Below, piece by piece: positions 52,054 through 62,345 of a DNA stretch of 64,000 bases; positions within the stretch are counted from its first letter, which is position 1; each line of letters opens with the position of its first letter. The notes beneath the pieces were generated by a model. That model had not been told where the DNA came from and searched no databases. It worked only from the letters and a program-made list of their open reading frames with translations. Made by a program: the position numbers and the translations under genes. Source of the DNA: Phycisphaerae bacterium (lineage in GTDB: Bacteria > Planctomycetota > Phycisphaerae > UBA1845 > PWPN01); assembly GCA_030372985.1 (NCBI GenBank), contig JAUCQB010000195.1, positions 1 to 64,000 on the forward strand. Reading direction: 5' to 3'.

Positions 52054-53697
52054 ATGAGAATTGCCATCGCACAGATGAACCCGATTGTCGGCGATATCGT
52101 CGGCAACACGCGTGCGATCATCGACCGCATCTCACAGGCCCGGCAGGCCGGCGCTTCGCTGGTGGTGTTTCCGGAGCTGTCGGTGGTGGGGTATCCTCCG
52201 CGAGACCTGCTGCTCAAGCCGCGATTCATTCAGGCCAATGTGGAGGCCGCCCGGCAGATCGCCGAGCGCTGTGTGGGCATTTCGGCGATCATCGGGTTTG
52301 TCGAGCATAACAAGGAACCCGATGGCCGACGGCTCCGCAACTCCGTGGCGTACTGTCGAGACTGCCAGATACGCGAGGTTCGGCACAAGTCGCTGCTGCC
52401 CACCTACGACGTCTTCGATGAGCAACGGTATTTCGAGCCCGGTCCGGGCGTCTCATCGATCGAGCACGATGGTATTCGCCTGGGAGTGAGCATCTGCGAG
52501 GACCTCTGGAACGACGAGCAGCTCATCGGCCGGCGGATCTATCATCAGGACCCCATCGGGCAGTTGGCGGCCGCCGGCGCCAGACTGCTGATTAACAGCA
52601 GCGCCTCGCCTTTCTGGCTCGACAAGCACGCATTCCGGCAACGGCTCTTCGGCCACCAGGCAAGCAAACACCACCTGCCCATCATCTTCGTCAACCAGGT
52701 TGGCGGGAACGACGAGCTGATCTTCGACGGGGCATCGATGATGATCGATGCCCAGGGGCGCGTGGTCGCCCAGGCAAAGGCGTTTGATGAAGACCTCCTG
52801 ATTGTCGACACCGACATGCCGTCCGGTGCTCGCATCGAACCTTATCCTGACAGCCTCGCCTCGCTGCACGATGCCCTGGTCCTGGGCGTGCGGGATTACA
52901 CGGCCAAGTGCGGTTTCAATCGCGTGGTGCTGGGACTCTCGGGCGGGATCGACTCGGCGGTGACCGCCGCCCTGGCCGCCGCCGCCCTGGGGCCGGACCA
53001 CGTCACCGGCGTCGCCATGCCGTCCCGCTACAGCAGCGAGCACAGCGTCACCGACGCGGAAGCTCTGGCTCGCAACCTCGGCATCCACTACAAGGTCATC
53101 GCGATCAGGGCCATGCACGAGACCTTTGAAGAGCACCTCAAGCCGCATTTCGAAGGTCGTGCGCCGGACGTCACCGAAGAGAACATCCAGGCTCGCATTC
53201 GCGGGGTGTTGCTGATGGCCCTGTCGAACAAGTTCGGCTGCCTGCTGCTGACTACGGGCAACAAGAGCGAGTTGGCCGTGGGCTACTGCACGCTGTACGG
53301 GGACATGTGCGGCGGGCTGGCGGTGATCAGCGACGTGCCCAAGACCACGATCTACAAGCTTGCTGAGTACATCAACAGCAAGACCGGACGCGAGGTGATC
53401 CCGCGCAACACGATCACCAAGCCGCCGTCGGCCGAGTTGCGCCCTAACCAGACGGATCAGGATTCACTGCCGTCTTATGAGCTGCTCGACGCCATTCTGG
53501 ACAAGTACATCCACCAGGAATTGAGCGCCGATGAGATCGTGGCGGCCGGGCACGATGCTCGGATCGTTCAAAAGGTCATTCGCCTGGTCGATACGGCCGA
53601 GTACAAACGCAAGCAGGCCGCATTGGGCCTGAAGGTCACCAGCCGGGCATTCGGTTTTGGACGGCGAATGCCGATTGCCGCCAGGTTCCGGTACTGA
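52054..53697 (+). CDS. nadE: Glutamine-dependent NAD+ synthetase
   Basis: This 547-residue enzyme converts nicotinic acid adenine dinucleotide to NAD+ using glutamine nitrogen. The N-terminal nitrilase-type glutaminase has the triad E41 (FPELS), K112 (HKSLLP) and C148 (SICEDLW). The C-terminal synthetase has the PP-loop LSGGIDS (295-301) and later TTGNKSELAVGYCTLYGDM and FGRRMPIAARFR. The ATG at 52054 opens the domain directly; there is no strong ribosome site, and a structured leader precedes it. Confidence 0.97.
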   Translation: MRIAIAQMNPIVGDIVGNTRAIIDRISQARQAGASLVVFPELSVVGYPPRDLLLKPRFIQANVEAARQIAERCVGISAIIGFVEHNKEPDGRRLRNSVAYCRDCQIREVRHKSLLPTYDVFDEQRYFEPGPGVSSIEHDGIRLGVSICEDLWNDEQLIGRRIYHQDPIGQLAAAGARLLINSSASPFWLDKHAFRQRLFGHQASKHHLPIIFVNQVGGNDELIFDGASMMIDAQGRVVAQAKAFDEDLLIVDTDMPSGARIEPYPDSLASLHDALVLGVRDYTAKCGFNRVVLGLSGGIDSAVTAALAAAALGPDHVTGVAMPSRYSSEHSVTDAEALARNLGIHYKVIAIRAMHETFEEHLKPHFEGRAPDVTEENIQARIRGVLLMALSNKFGCLLLTTGNKSELAVGYCTLYGDMCGGLAVISDVPKTTIYKLAEYINSKTGREVIPRNTITKPPSAELRPNQTDQDSLPSYELLDAILDKYIHQELSADEIVAAGHDARIVQKVIRLVDTAEYKRKQAALGLKVTSRAFGFGRRMPIAARFRY

Positions 53698-53706
53698 CGC
53701 CACGCA

Positions 53707-53735
53707 TGGACCCAACCTGCCACCCTCAATAGAAT
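53707..53735 (+). promoter_or_regulatory. Candidate promoter of the PLP sulfur-amino-acid enzyme gene
   Basis: TGGACC (53707-53712) and TAGAAT (53730-53735) are separated by 17 bases, matching four and five of six consensus bases. They lie 43 bases upstream of the start codon. Confidence 0.45.
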
Positions 53736-53778
53736 ATGCCTTGCTGACGGAGATGTGAGAAGTGATTCGGGAGGCACT

Positions 53779-54975
53779 ATGAACGATTTCACCGAGCACC
53801 CGACCGGACATCCGGATACCGATGCCGTACATTGCGGAGAGAACCGCTGGCGGGGCACGATCACCACGCCGATTGCCTACAGCAGCACCTTCGTATTCAA
53901 GAACGTCAAGGAGATGCTCGCTTTCGGCAAGGCCGAAGTGCCGCATTACGAATACAGCCGATACGGCAACCCGACCCGCCAGGCGGCGGAGCGTAAACTG
54001 GCCGCCCTGGAAAAAGCGGAGCGAGCCGTCCTTTTTGACTGCGGGATGAGCGCGGTCTGCGGAACCGTCCTCGCACATTGCAGCCAGGGGCAGCATCTGG
54101 TCATCACGGACGACGCCTACAAGCAGACGCTCAATTTCGTGCGGACGGTTTTGCCGCGATTCGGCATCCGGGCCAGCGTCGTGGCGATGGGTGACTACCA
54201 CGCCATGGCCGACGCGGTCTGCAAGGACACGGTCATGATCATCTCCGAATCGCCGACCAATCCGTACCTCAACATCGCCGACGTTGAGAAGGTCGTCCGG
54301 ATCGCCCGCGACAAGCAGGTCCTCAGCGTCATCGACAGCACCTTCGCCACGCCCTACAACCAGCGGCCGCTCGACCAGGGCGTCGATATCGTCATTCAAA
54401 GCACGACCAAGTACCTCGGCGGCCACAACGACATTCTCGGCGGCTCGGTGGCCGGCAAAGCCTCGGTGGTCGAGCCGATCTACCAGTGGCAGCGGGTCAC
54501 CGGCGGCGTCATGGACCCGATGAGCTGTTACCTGTTGATTCGCGGGCTGAAGACCTTTGGGCTGCGCATGGCGCGGTTAAACAGCACCGCCATGACGGTC
54601 GCACAGTGGCTCGAGAAGCGGCCGCAGGTCAAAAGGGTCTACTACCCGGGGCTGCCCAGCCACCCGCACCATGAGATCGCCCGCCGTCAGATGAAGGGCT
54701 TCGGCGCGGTGGTGACTTTCGAGGTCAACGGCAATCTCGAGCAGACCCTGGCCTTCCTCGATTCGCTCAAGTTGTGCCTGATGGGTCCGAGCCTCGGCGG
54801 TCCGGAGACGCTGATTACCCACCCCGCCCTCAACAGCTACTACAACGTCTCCCGCGAGGAGCGCTACCAGCTCGGCATCATCGATGAACTCGTCCGCCTC
54901 TCCGTCGGCCTGGAAGACCCCGAGGACATTATCGCCGACTTGGAGCAGGGCCTCGCCAAATGCGGCGCAAGGTGA
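53779..54975 (+). CDS. Cys/Met-metabolism PLP enzyme (cystathionine synthase/lyase type)
   Basis: The 398-residue aminotransferase-fold enzyme belongs to the MetB/MetC/MetZ group. PLP binds K211 in QSTTKYLGGHND. HYEYSRYGNPTRQAAERKLAALE holds the Tyr/Arg phosphate contacts of the neighbouring subunit. PSLGGPETLITHPA near the C-terminus is the substrate-carboxylate segment. Gamma-synthase, gamma-lyase and methionine gamma-lyase cannot be told apart by eye. GGGAGG precedes the ATG. Confidence 0.92.
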   Translation: MNDFTEHPTGHPDTDAVHCGENRWRGTITTPIAYSSTFVFKNVKEMLAFGKAEVPHYEYSRYGNPTRQAAERKLAALEKAERAVLFDCGMSAVCGTVLAHCSQGQHLVITDDAYKQTLNFVRTVLPRFGIRASVVAMGDYHAMADAVCKDTVMIISESPTNPYLNIADVEKVVRIARDKQVLSVIDSTFATPYNQRPLDQGVDIVIQSTTKYLGGHNDILGGSVAGKASVVEPIYQWQRVTGGVMDPMSCYLLIRGLKTFGLRMARLNSTAMTVAQWLEKRPQVKRVYYPGLPSHPHHEIARRQMKGFGAVVTFEVNGNLEQTLAFLDSLKLCLMGPSLGGPETLITHPALNSYYNVSREERYQLGIIDELVRLSVGLEDPEDIIADLEQGLAKCGAR

Positions 54976-55149
54976 GGCGGAGGGGCCGGGGTTCAGAGTC
55001 CAGAGCACGCGACGGGTGAGCCGGATCTGCGAGGCGCGGCACGCGGGGCAAGTCGCGCTGCTTTTCCCCTTCAAACAGAATGTCATTCGCCAGACTGTGT
55101 CGAAAGGCAGACGGGAGATTTGTGTGCCGGCCCATCCGCGCGTATTATT

Positions 55150-55168
55150 CCCCGCCGTCTCGGCGGGG
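55150..55168. promoter_or_regulatory. Tight GC-rich hairpin before the glycogen synthase gene
   Basis: CCCCGCCG-TCT-CGGCGGGG is an eight-pair stem with a three-base loop, 24 bases upstream of the ATG at 55193. It could be a leader hairpin for the synthase or the end of the upstream transcript, though no T-run follows. Confidence 0.45.
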
Positions 55169-55192
55169 AAGGCGTCAATCCGAGGTTATCGC

Positions 55193-57190
55193 ATGGCCGA
55201 CCAAGAGGTTCATCACTCATCTGCGCCGGATCAGACGGTACCCGACGAGGCGGCAGAGGATTCCTCGTCCGAGAGTGCTGCCGCGGGGGTGCGCCCTTTG
55301 CTCTTCGAGGTAGCCTGGGAGGTCTGTTGTCAAACTGGGGGGATCTACACCGTTCTTCGAACCAAGGCTCCGGCGACAGCCCGTCGCTGGGATGACGGTT
55401 ATTGGCTGGTGGGGCCGTATCGACCGGCCGCCGCCGCTGTCGAGTTCGAGCCCGAACCCCCCACGGGCATCGTCGGCGACGTTCTGGGCATCCTGCGAGA
55501 ACGGGGCGTCGTCATCCACTTCGGCCGCTGGCTGATCACCGGACGGCCCCAGGTTCTGCTCGTGGACCTTTCGTCGCTGGCCCCCCGCGCCGACGAGATG
55601 AAGTACTTCTTCTGGAAGGAAATCGGCATCGGCACGCCTTTCGGCGATCGCGAAATGGGCGACATGGTCGTCTTCGGGTATGCCGTGGCTGATCTGTTGG
55701 CTGCCATTCGCGAGCGAAGCGAGGACCGCCCCATGCTCGCGCACTTCCACGAATACCAGAGTGCGGCCGCTATGCCGATCCTGAGACATCGGCAAGTTGC
55801 CGTGCCGACGGTCTTTACAACGCATGCCACACTGGTCGGTCGCAGCCTCAGCGCTGCCAACATCGACCTCTACGACCATCTGCCACGCATCAACGGGGAG
55901 GCCGTCGCCAACGAGCATGGCATCGGGTCACGGTTCCAGCTCGAAAAGGCGGCCACCCACGCGGCCGACGTCTTCACCACCGTCTCGGGCATCACCGCAC
56001 TGGAGGCCGAGCAGTTCCTGCACCGCAAGGCCGACATCCTGCTGCCCAACGGGCTCAACGTGGACCGGTTCGCGGCCCCGTACCGGTTCCAGGAACTGCA
56101 CCGCGAGAACAAGGCCCTCATCCACGAATTCACCATGGGGCATTTCTTCCCAAGCTACACGTTCGACCTGACGAAAACCCTCTACTTCTTCACCGCCGGG
56201 CGCTACGAGTACCGCAACAAGGGATTCGACGTGTTCATCGAGGCGCTGCACCGTCTGAACCAGCGGCTCAAGGAGCACCCCAACGGCGTGACGGTGGTGG
56301 CCTTTATTATCGCCCCGGCCAACTATCGTTCACCCAACGTGGAAACGCTCAACCGGCAGGCGATGTTCAACGAGTTGCGAGAGACATGCGACGCGATCAA
56401 GGACGAAATGGGTGAGCAACTGTTCCGGACCATCGCCGCCGGGCGAATGCCCACGACCGACGACCTGCTCAACGAATTCGCCCGCGTTCGCCTCAAACGG
56501 ATGATGCATGCGTGGCGGCAGGGACCGCCGCCGATGATCGTCACCCACGACCTGGTCAATGACGGAGATGATCTGATTCTGCGGCACCTGCGTCATCGGG
56601 GCCTGATTAACTTGTGTGAGGACCCGGTGAAGGTGATCTTTCACCCGGAATTCATCACCTCGACGAGCCCGATTCTCGGCCTGGAATACGACCAGTTCGT
56701 TCGCGGCTGCAACCTGGGCGTGTTCCCGTCTTACTATGAGCCATGGGGCTACACGCCGATGGAATGCGTGATCCGCGGGATCCCGGCTATCACCAGCGAT
56801 TACAGCGGTTTCGGGGCCTATGTGATGAGCCATTTCCCCGAACACAACAAACACGGTATCTTCATCGCCCGCCGTCGTGGTGTGAGCATCGACAAGACCA
56901 TCGACCTGATCACTGATTGGATGTACGCCCTGACGCGGATGTCGACCAGGCAACGCATTCAACTCCGCAACCAGGTCGAGGCTTACGCGGAGCATTTCGA
57001 CTGGAACCGGATGGTCCGCTACTATCGGGCTGCCCGCCGGTTTGCCATCCACAAGCACTACCCGGACAGCCGCGTGCTGCTCTCGGAGCATGACGACGAA
57101 GTCGACTTGGCTCCCGCGCCTCTCCTGACCGCGAAAGCACCGGAGAAAAAGCGCAAGCACATCGCCGGACAGGCGTCTCATAAGGCATGA
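55193..57190 (+). CDS. Eukaryote-type (GT3) glycogen synthase
   Basis: The 665-residue protein matches the GT3 glycogen synthases of fungi and animals rather than bacterial GT5 GlgA. It begins LLFEVAWEVCCQTGGIYTVLRTKAP. It has FHEYQSAAAMPILRHRQVAVPTVFTTHAT, NGLNVDRF, FFTAGRYEYRNKGFDVFIEAL and the catalytic-region block FPSYYEPWGYTPMECVIRGIPAITSDYSGFG. It should use UDP-glucose (family knowledge). Residues 1-33 are an acidic disordered tail. GAGG lies eight bases before the ATG; the frame stays open upstream without homology-like content. The C-terminus is basic. The Arg-cluster control site of yeast enzymes cannot be judged by eye. Confidence 0.93.
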   Translation: MADQEVHHSSAPDQTVPDEAAEDSSSESAAAGVRPLLFEVAWEVCCQTGGIYTVLRTKAPATARRWDDGYWLVGPYRPAAAAVEFEPEPPTGIVGDVLGILRERGVVIHFGRWLITGRPQVLLVDLSSLAPRADEMKYFFWKEIGIGTPFGDREMGDMVVFGYAVADLLAAIRERSEDRPMLAHFHEYQSAAAMPILRHRQVAVPTVFTTHATLVGRSLSAANIDLYDHLPRINGEAVANEHGIGSRFQLEKAATHAADVFTTVSGITALEAEQFLHRKADILLPNGLNVDRFAAPYRFQELHRENKALIHEFTMGHFFPSYTFDLTKTLYFFTAGRYEYRNKGFDVFIEALHRLNQRLKEHPNGVTVVAFIIAPANYRSPNVETLNRQAMFNELRETCDAIKDEMGEQLFRTIAAGRMPTTDDLLNEFARVRLKRMMHAWRQGPPPMIVTHDLVNDGDDLILRHLRHRGLINLCEDPVKVIFHPEFITSTSPILGLEYDQFVRGCNLGVFPSYYEPWGYTPMECVIRGIPAITSDYSGFGAYVMSHFPEHNKHGIFIARRRGVSIDKTIDLITDWMYALTRMSTRQRIQLRNQVEAYAEHFDWNRMVRYYRAARRFAIHKHYPDSRVLLSEHDDEVDLAPAPLLTAKAPEKKRKHIAGQASHKA

Positions 57191-57270
57191 CGCCGGCCGC
57201 TCTTGTTGTTCGTTCTGGTCCGACGGGGTCGGCCGACAATCGGCCCTGCGCGTCCGCGGTGGCGTGGAGC

Positions 57271-58050
57271 CTACCTGGTCGCTTCGGTTCTATGCCTGGG
57301 CTGGTCGAACTCGTCGCCGCGGAAGGTGCTGCCCAGGTAGATTTCGCGGACTTTGGGATCGTTGATCAGGTCACGAGGCGTGCCCTCGGCGATGACCTGG
57401 CCTTCGTGGATGATGTAGCTGCGGTCGGTGACCGAAAGCGTCTCGCGAACGTTGTGATCGGTCAGGAGAATGGCGATGCCATGCTCGGCCCGCAAGCGGA
57501 TGATCTCCTTCTGAAGCCCCTCGACGGCGATCGGGTCGACGCCGCTGAAAGGCTCGTCCAGCAGGATGAGCAGCGGCTCGGTCACCAGGGCTCGGGCAAT
57601 CTCCAGACGCCGCCGCTCGCCGCCGGACAGGTTGCGGGCCAGTTGCCCCTCCAGGTGCCGCAGACCGAACTGATCGAGCAGGGCATCGGCGCGCGTGCTG
57701 CGCTCACGGCGGCCCAGCTTCATGCATTCCAGGATGGCCAGCAGGTTCTGTCGGACCGTCAGCCGCTGAAACACGCTCGGTTCCTGCGAGAGATAGCCGA
57801 TGCCCCGCTGCGCTCGCTTGTACATGGGCAGACTGGCCAGATCCTCACCATTGAACAGCACCTGCCCGCCATCGGGCGTGATCATGCCAATGGTGATGCG
57901 GAAGCTGGTCGTCTTGCCGGCCCCGTTTCGACCCAGCAGGCCCACAATCTCGCCCTGCCCAACGGAGTAGCTCACGCGATCCACGACGGTCCGCGCGCCG
58001 TAGCGTTTTACCAGATCGATAGTTGTCAGCAGGTTGCTCGTTTTAGGCAT
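57271..58050 (-). CDS. lptB: LPS export ABC transporter ATPase
   Basis: The 259-residue ABC ATPase has Walker A GRNGAGKTT (K46), Q-loop YLSQEPSVFQRLTVRQN, signature LSGGERRRLEIARAL, Walker B LLILLDEPF and H-loop LLTDHNVRETL. SQEPSVFQRLTVRQNLLAILE and DEPFSGVDPIAVEGLQ are characteristic of LptB, which powers lipopolysaccharide extraction with LptFG. The ATG at 58050 follows GAGG with a five-base spacer. Its transmembrane partners are not in the window. Confidence 0.93.
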   Translation of the reverse strand: MPKTSNLLTTIDLVKRYGARTVVDRVSYSVGQGEIVGLLGRNGAGKTTSFRITIGMITPDGGQVLFNGEDLASLPMYKRAQRGIGYLSQEPSVFQRLTVRQNLLAILECMKLGRRERSTRADALLDQFGLRHLEGQLARNLSGGERRRLEIARALVTEPLLILLDEPFSGVDPIAVEGLQKEIIRLRAEHGIAILLTDHNVRETLSVTDRSYIIHEGQVIAEGTPRDLINDPKVREIYLGSTFRGDEFDQPRHRTEATR

Positions 58051-58358
58051 CACAACCTCACAGAGTCGCCGTCGGATAATCACCGCTTCCGGCTGTGGAT
58101 AGACTGTTGAAAAGCCCCCAAGACGCGACGAAAAACCGACGGGGCGGTCAAGTCCTGTGATTCCAAACCGGCGAAGCTCGTTTTTGAGACAAGAACGCAG
58201 TCTAGCATAAGTCTTTTCTCAGCATGGCCTTGCGAAACGGACCCGCAGTGGTCTTCCCGAGCGGGGCCTCCGGTTTACTCACAGCCCGGCCCCGAGAAAA
58301 CAAATTACAGTCCTGGCAATTTCACGCCATTCCTGTGGATAACTATGCGGGTTCTCCC

Positions 58359-60239
58359 TTAACGAATCCATCGCATGCGCCCAAAATTGGGTATCAAACC
58401 GATCCCGCCGGTCCACGCTGCGCGATATCCCGCCGGCCAGTACACGAAGAACGCCTTGCCGATCAACTGGTCCTCCGGCACGGTACCCAATTGGTACTCG
58501 TCCATGAGAGGGATCAGATGACTTCCGGCGCTTTCCCAGAGCCTCGAGTCCTTGCTGTGCGGGCTGTTGTCGCCAAGCATAAAGTACTCGGCAGCGTAAG
58601 TCTTGCCGTTTCGGACTCGCTGCGGACGCAGAAGAATCGGGTGCCCGGCCGTCCCCCATCCGGACCAATCCGGCAGCCGCAGGCCTGTGCCCTTCCAGGG
58701 ACCGCCGAAAAGCGGCTGCGAGCGGTAGTACACGTCGCGTTCCAGCACCAGATGCTTCAGGTCGCACTGCATGTTCCGCCCGCCGATGCGGACGACGGTA
58801 GGTTCGACGTGGGCGCCCCAGACCGCATCTGTGGGAGTCGGCTGGCAGAATCGTTCAAGCCGCTCGACCAGCGGGTGATACTGCTTGTCGTTGCTCTTGG
58901 CCACAATCTTGCCGTCGATGAGCACCATCACGCGGTAATCGACGTTGATGAACTCCACCTGGACCGCCCGATCGCGGCTGAACGAATCGACAGGCGACGG
59001 CTCTGCGATGGTTTCCCGTCGGGTGGCTGACTCGCCAACCGGACGTTCGAGTTCAAGCTTCACCTTGCCTGTTGTGCTGATGCTGGCGATGAACGTGTCC
59101 TTGTCACGGTTCATTTCAAGGACCAGATCACCGCTACCGGCGCGGATGATCCAGCTGAACCTCAGCCGGACATCTCCCACCAGACATCGTCCCGACGGAC
59201 CTCCGCCTCGCAGATCCATGGCTTCATTTGCGCTGTCGTTGAAGTTGTAAGCGTAGAAATCATCGATCGTTCCCTCGAATTTCAGGAAGAGGGTGTCGTC
59301 GCTGACGGAATCGAACTTGATCGTGCGGCGATTCGTGTCTTTCCAGGCCTTGGCGGCATCGGGGCTGTCAGGCGCCCAGCCGACCGGGGGCTTGTTCTGG
59401 TCTGCCCGCAACTCGTAGCTTGGCAGGAAATCGTGGTTGTACACGTTGAACCAGAGCGATTCCTGAGCCCGCGGAGCTTGCTCGATTTTTCGCTGGATCT
59501 CCAGGCAGGGCAGGAGCTTTTTGTTGATCTTGGCATAAAGGTCGCGAATCTCCTCACGAAGATCGGATGACCCCGGTTGCCTGTCGCCGTGGCCGTAGCG
59601 GTAGATCCGTTCGCGAAGTTGCTCGAATTGGCCGATCAACTCCGCCGGAAGGTTTTCCATTTTAGCGGTGTAGACATCGCCGTCGATAATCTCGAGAGCT
59701 TCCCCGGGCATGCCGACCAGCCGCTTGATGAAATTGGTCGTTCCGTCCTCCGGGTCTTTGAATACGGTTACTTCCCAGCGGTTCGGCCCCAGCCAGCCCC
59801 CGGGAAGATCGAGCGGCCACTTGTGAACAAGGATGCGATCTCCACTGTCAGCCCGGTCCAGTTCTGTGGCGCTGAACTTGTCATACAACACGCGGCAGTT
59901 TGGGCAGCGAACCCGGGTCTCCGTGTTCCGCTTGCCGTCAACGAGGCCATAGGCGTATTCGTAGCCGCAGGTGGAGCAGGTTTTGGTCAGTTGCTTGCCG
60001 TAGAGGGTCACGGCCATTGAGCCGGTGGGGATGACGAAGGCCTCGACGATGAAGGCGCGAAACACGAAAGCCAGGATGAAGGCCACCACGATTGACTCTA
60101 GGGTCTCCTTGACCGTCACCGCAAGAGTCTTGTGTTCAGCCTGCTCCGCGGGAGCCGGCCGCTGACTGGAACCTGGGCGGGATGCCGTGCGGACGTTCCG
60201 GTGCTCAGACGTGGCAGCAATCTTATTGGGGGCCATCAA
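58359..60239 (-). CDS. lepB: Oversized signal peptidase I with zinc-ribbon and central insertions
   Basis: This 626-residue membrane protease cleaves Sec signal peptides. Its single helix (about 48-66) is followed by catalytic S74 in IPTGSMAVTLYG; K172 is in NFIKRLVGMPGE. The C-terminal box E is FMLGDNSPHSKDSRLW (about 553-568). Two insertions are unusual. A zinc-ribbon-like CSTC...CPNC (C88, C91, C112, C115) follows the active Ser. About 350 residues (190-545) separate boxes D and E, with a jelly-roll-like section (DTLFLKFEGTIDDFYAYNF, GDLVLEMNRDKDTFIASI). The usual bacterial enzyme is about 200-320 residues. Confidence 0.92.
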   Translation of the reverse strand: MMAPNKIAATSEHRNVRTASRPGSSQRPAPAEQAEHKTLAVTVKETLESIVVAFILAFVFRAFIVEAFVIPTGSMAVTLYGKQLTKTCSTCGYEYAYGLVDGKRNTETRVRCPNCRVLYDKFSATELDRADSGDRILVHKWPLDLPGGWLGPNRWEVTVFKDPEDGTTNFIKRLVGMPGEALEIIDGDVYTAKMENLPAELIGQFEQLRERIYRYGHGDRQPGSSDLREEIRDLYAKINKKLLPCLEIQRKIEQAPRAQESLWFNVYNHDFLPSYELRADQNKPPVGWAPDSPDAAKAWKDTNRRTIKFDSVSDDTLFLKFEGTIDDFYAYNFNDSANEAMDLRGGGPSGRCLVGDVRLRFSWIIRAGSGDLVLEMNRDKDTFIASISTTGKVKLELERPVGESATRRETIAEPSPVDSFSRDRAVQVEFINVDYRVMVLIDGKIVAKSNDKQYHPLVERLERFCQPTPTDAVWGAHVEPTVVRIGGRNMQCDLKHLVLERDVYYRSQPLFGGPWKGTGLRLPDWSGWGTAGHPILLRPQRVRNGKTYAAEYFMLGDNSPHSKDSRLWESAGSHLIPLMDEYQLGTVPEDQLIGKAFFVYWPAGYRAAWTGGIGLIPNFGRMRWIR

Positions 60240-60396
60240 TCAGTCTCATTACCACTCAGATCGTCCGGCACACCCGGCAGCGGCGTGCTTACGTCCGCTG
60301 CCGGTGAGCAGTTCACAACGGAGCCAAACCGCAAGAGGTTAACCGCTCTCTTTGAACGCGTCAAATCACTGTCAGGAACAGACTTATCGTGCATTG

Positions 60397-62199
60397 TCAC
60401 ACGAAGGACTCGCCGGACAGGTCATTGGATGTCACGACCCGGGCGTCCTCGAGTGTCTTAGCCGTGCCGAGCTGCTCGTATCGGTGTCGGTAACCCATGA
60501 CCAGAAAGACCGCTGCCATCAGGAGATAGCCGATGACCACTGGATAGGCGTGGTAGGTGAAGACCCCTTCGGCGGGGGTCGTGCCGATCAGCCAGTAGTC
60601 GGCGGTGTTACCCTGCATCTGGTACGCGTGCATCAGGCCAAGGAAGGTCAACACGGCAGCAGCCAGCGACCAACCGGCCGCGTGGAAGAACCGCCGGTCG
60701 ATCAGAAATGCCGAAATCGCCGCGACGATCATGCAGGTGAAGATGTAACCGCGCTCCATGACGTTCATCCCGTGGATGAGGAAGCCGCTGGTCTCCGTCT
60801 TCCGGCCATCCTCTGAGCTCAAGATGCTCTGAATGGTTGCGACGCCCGGCGGCTGCGAAGGCGGCGTGGTCAGGGCCGGCTGGGACGCGGCGGCGGGCAG
60901 GCTGGTCATGACGGCCACAGGCGCAGGAGCGGAAGCGGTCGCCGTATTCAGGCCGGCCTGGGTGAAGGCTCCTGAGACGATCATGGCCCCCCACGCGGCA
61001 ATGGCGGGGAATAAGCCCAAGGCCACCGCCGGAGCATGCCGCACGGGCGTAGCCTGGAAGGCTTGGGCGGTGATCACGATGCCGATCCAAAGCACAATCG
61101 CGATGCCCGCCTCCATCGGAACAATCTTGCTCACCACCGCCACGGTCCCGGTGAGGCAAAGGACGGTTATCACCAGGCCGTTCAAAGTCGAGTAGCCCGC
61201 CCGCGCGCCGAGAGCCTTCCAGCCGGGATGCCCGATGTAAATCGTTGTCGGGAAGCAGCTTCCGAAGCAAGCCGCCGCGATTGTTCCGATGCCGTTGACC
61301 GCCAGGGATGGGCCGGTGGCAAAGACGTCGCCGCCGGCCTCGGCCGATTCAATGTTCTGCAGGCTGCCGATGACGTTGAACAGCCCCATGGGGATGATGA
61401 CCGAGAGCAACGAGATGACCTGAGCCGGGTCGCTACGAATCGTCTCCCACAAAACCGGTCCAACCCATTGAGGCCAGTGCCGGCCCGAGTACATGCATGC
61501 ATTCTGGACGTCGTTAGCGCTGACGGGCACGCCGGTCGATACGCCCAGGCTTCCCAAGCCCCAAGCCAAGGCGGTCCCAAGCAGTACCGCTACGAATCCC
61601 CCGGGAAGCCCCAGCGGGAAACGCACCTGCGAGAAGTAGACCAACAAAACCACGGCCATCGGGACCATCGCCACAAGCGGCCGGTCCCAGATTTCGAGGG
61701 CGAACTTCATCGCGATGAAGGTGATAGCGATGCCCGCCAGGGTGCTCAGCAAGGCCGCTCGGGGCGTGTTGCGGCGGAGCCGTTCGGCCACGAACGCCCC
61801 GCTGAATTCGATCAAGCCGCTTCCCAGACAGGCAATCAAACCCAGCTTCCAGGCGTATTCGGCGCTCCCGGTGCGGTCGAAGGCCGGCTTCATCACGAAG
61901 AAGACATACACAAGCAGCGAAGGCGTATTGATCCCATAGGGCAGGGCGGTGACGTCTGACCGACGTTCGCGGCGGGCGACCCAGTGAGCCTGGGCGGCAT
62001 AGAAGAGGTTGCCGATGAGCAGCGAAACCGCTGCCCCGGGCATGATGTACTCATAGATAAACTTGGCGTTGTCCCCCGTCATGCCGCAAACCTCTGTGCA
62101 CAAGGACACGATCAGCAGCAACTGTACCAAATTGTCGATTGCCAGACCGAAGAAACCGTCCAGATCACGTTTCACGAAAATGGGGTAGGCGGCTGACAT
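60397..62199 (-). CDS. NCS2-family nucleobase permease (AzgA-like)
   Basis: This 600-residue inner-membrane transporter has about fourteen hydrophobic segments. Family-like sections include [49 protein letters not shown] and [27 protein letters not shown]. These match xanthine/uracil/adenine-type NCS2 carriers. A polar, Pro/Ala-rich insertion (about 450-500) interrupts the last third. The ATG at 62199 has GAGGA seven bases upstream; the longer frame reads into repeat DNA. The base transported is unknown. Confidence 0.88.
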   Translation of the reverse strand: MSAAYPIFVKRDLDGFFGLAIDNLVQLLLIVSLCTEVCGMTGDNAKFIYEYIMPGAAVSLLIGNLFYAAQAHWVARRERRSDVTALPYGINTPSLLVYVFFVMKPAFDRTGSAEYAWKLGLIACLGSGLIEFSGAFVAERLRRNTPRAALLSTLAGIAITFIAMKFALEIWDRPLVAMVPMAVVLLVYFSQVRFPLGLPGGFVAVLLGTALAWGLGSLGVSTGVPVSANDVQNACMYSGRHWPQWVGPVLWETIRSDPAQVISLLSVIIPMGLFNVIGSLQNIESAEAGGDVFATGPSLAVNGIGTIAAACFGSCFPTTIYIGHPGWKALGARAGYSTLNGLVITVLCLTGTVAVVSKIVPMEAGIAIVLWIGIVITAQAFQATPVRHAPAVALGLFPAIAAWGAMIVSGAFTQAGLNTATASAPAPVAVMTSLPAAASQPALTTPPSQPPGVATIQSILSSEDGRKTETSGFLIHGMNVMERGYIFTCMIVAAISAFLIDRRFFHAAGWSLAAAVLTFLGLMHAYQMQGNTADYWLIGTTPAEGVFTYHAYPVVIGYLLMAAVFLVMGYRHRYEQLGTAKTLEDARVVTSNDLSGESFV

Positions 62200-62345
62200 T
62201 TTCGGTCCTCGCGTCGGGTGGGAGGTTGAAAGCCTGTCTTGATCGCACGACACGGAGGTGATCCTACGGCGCGCGGGCGCCACTGACAAGACACGTGGAA
62301 ACTCACAGGTACGGGGGGGCGTGACAGATCCGGCGGGCATGCTCT

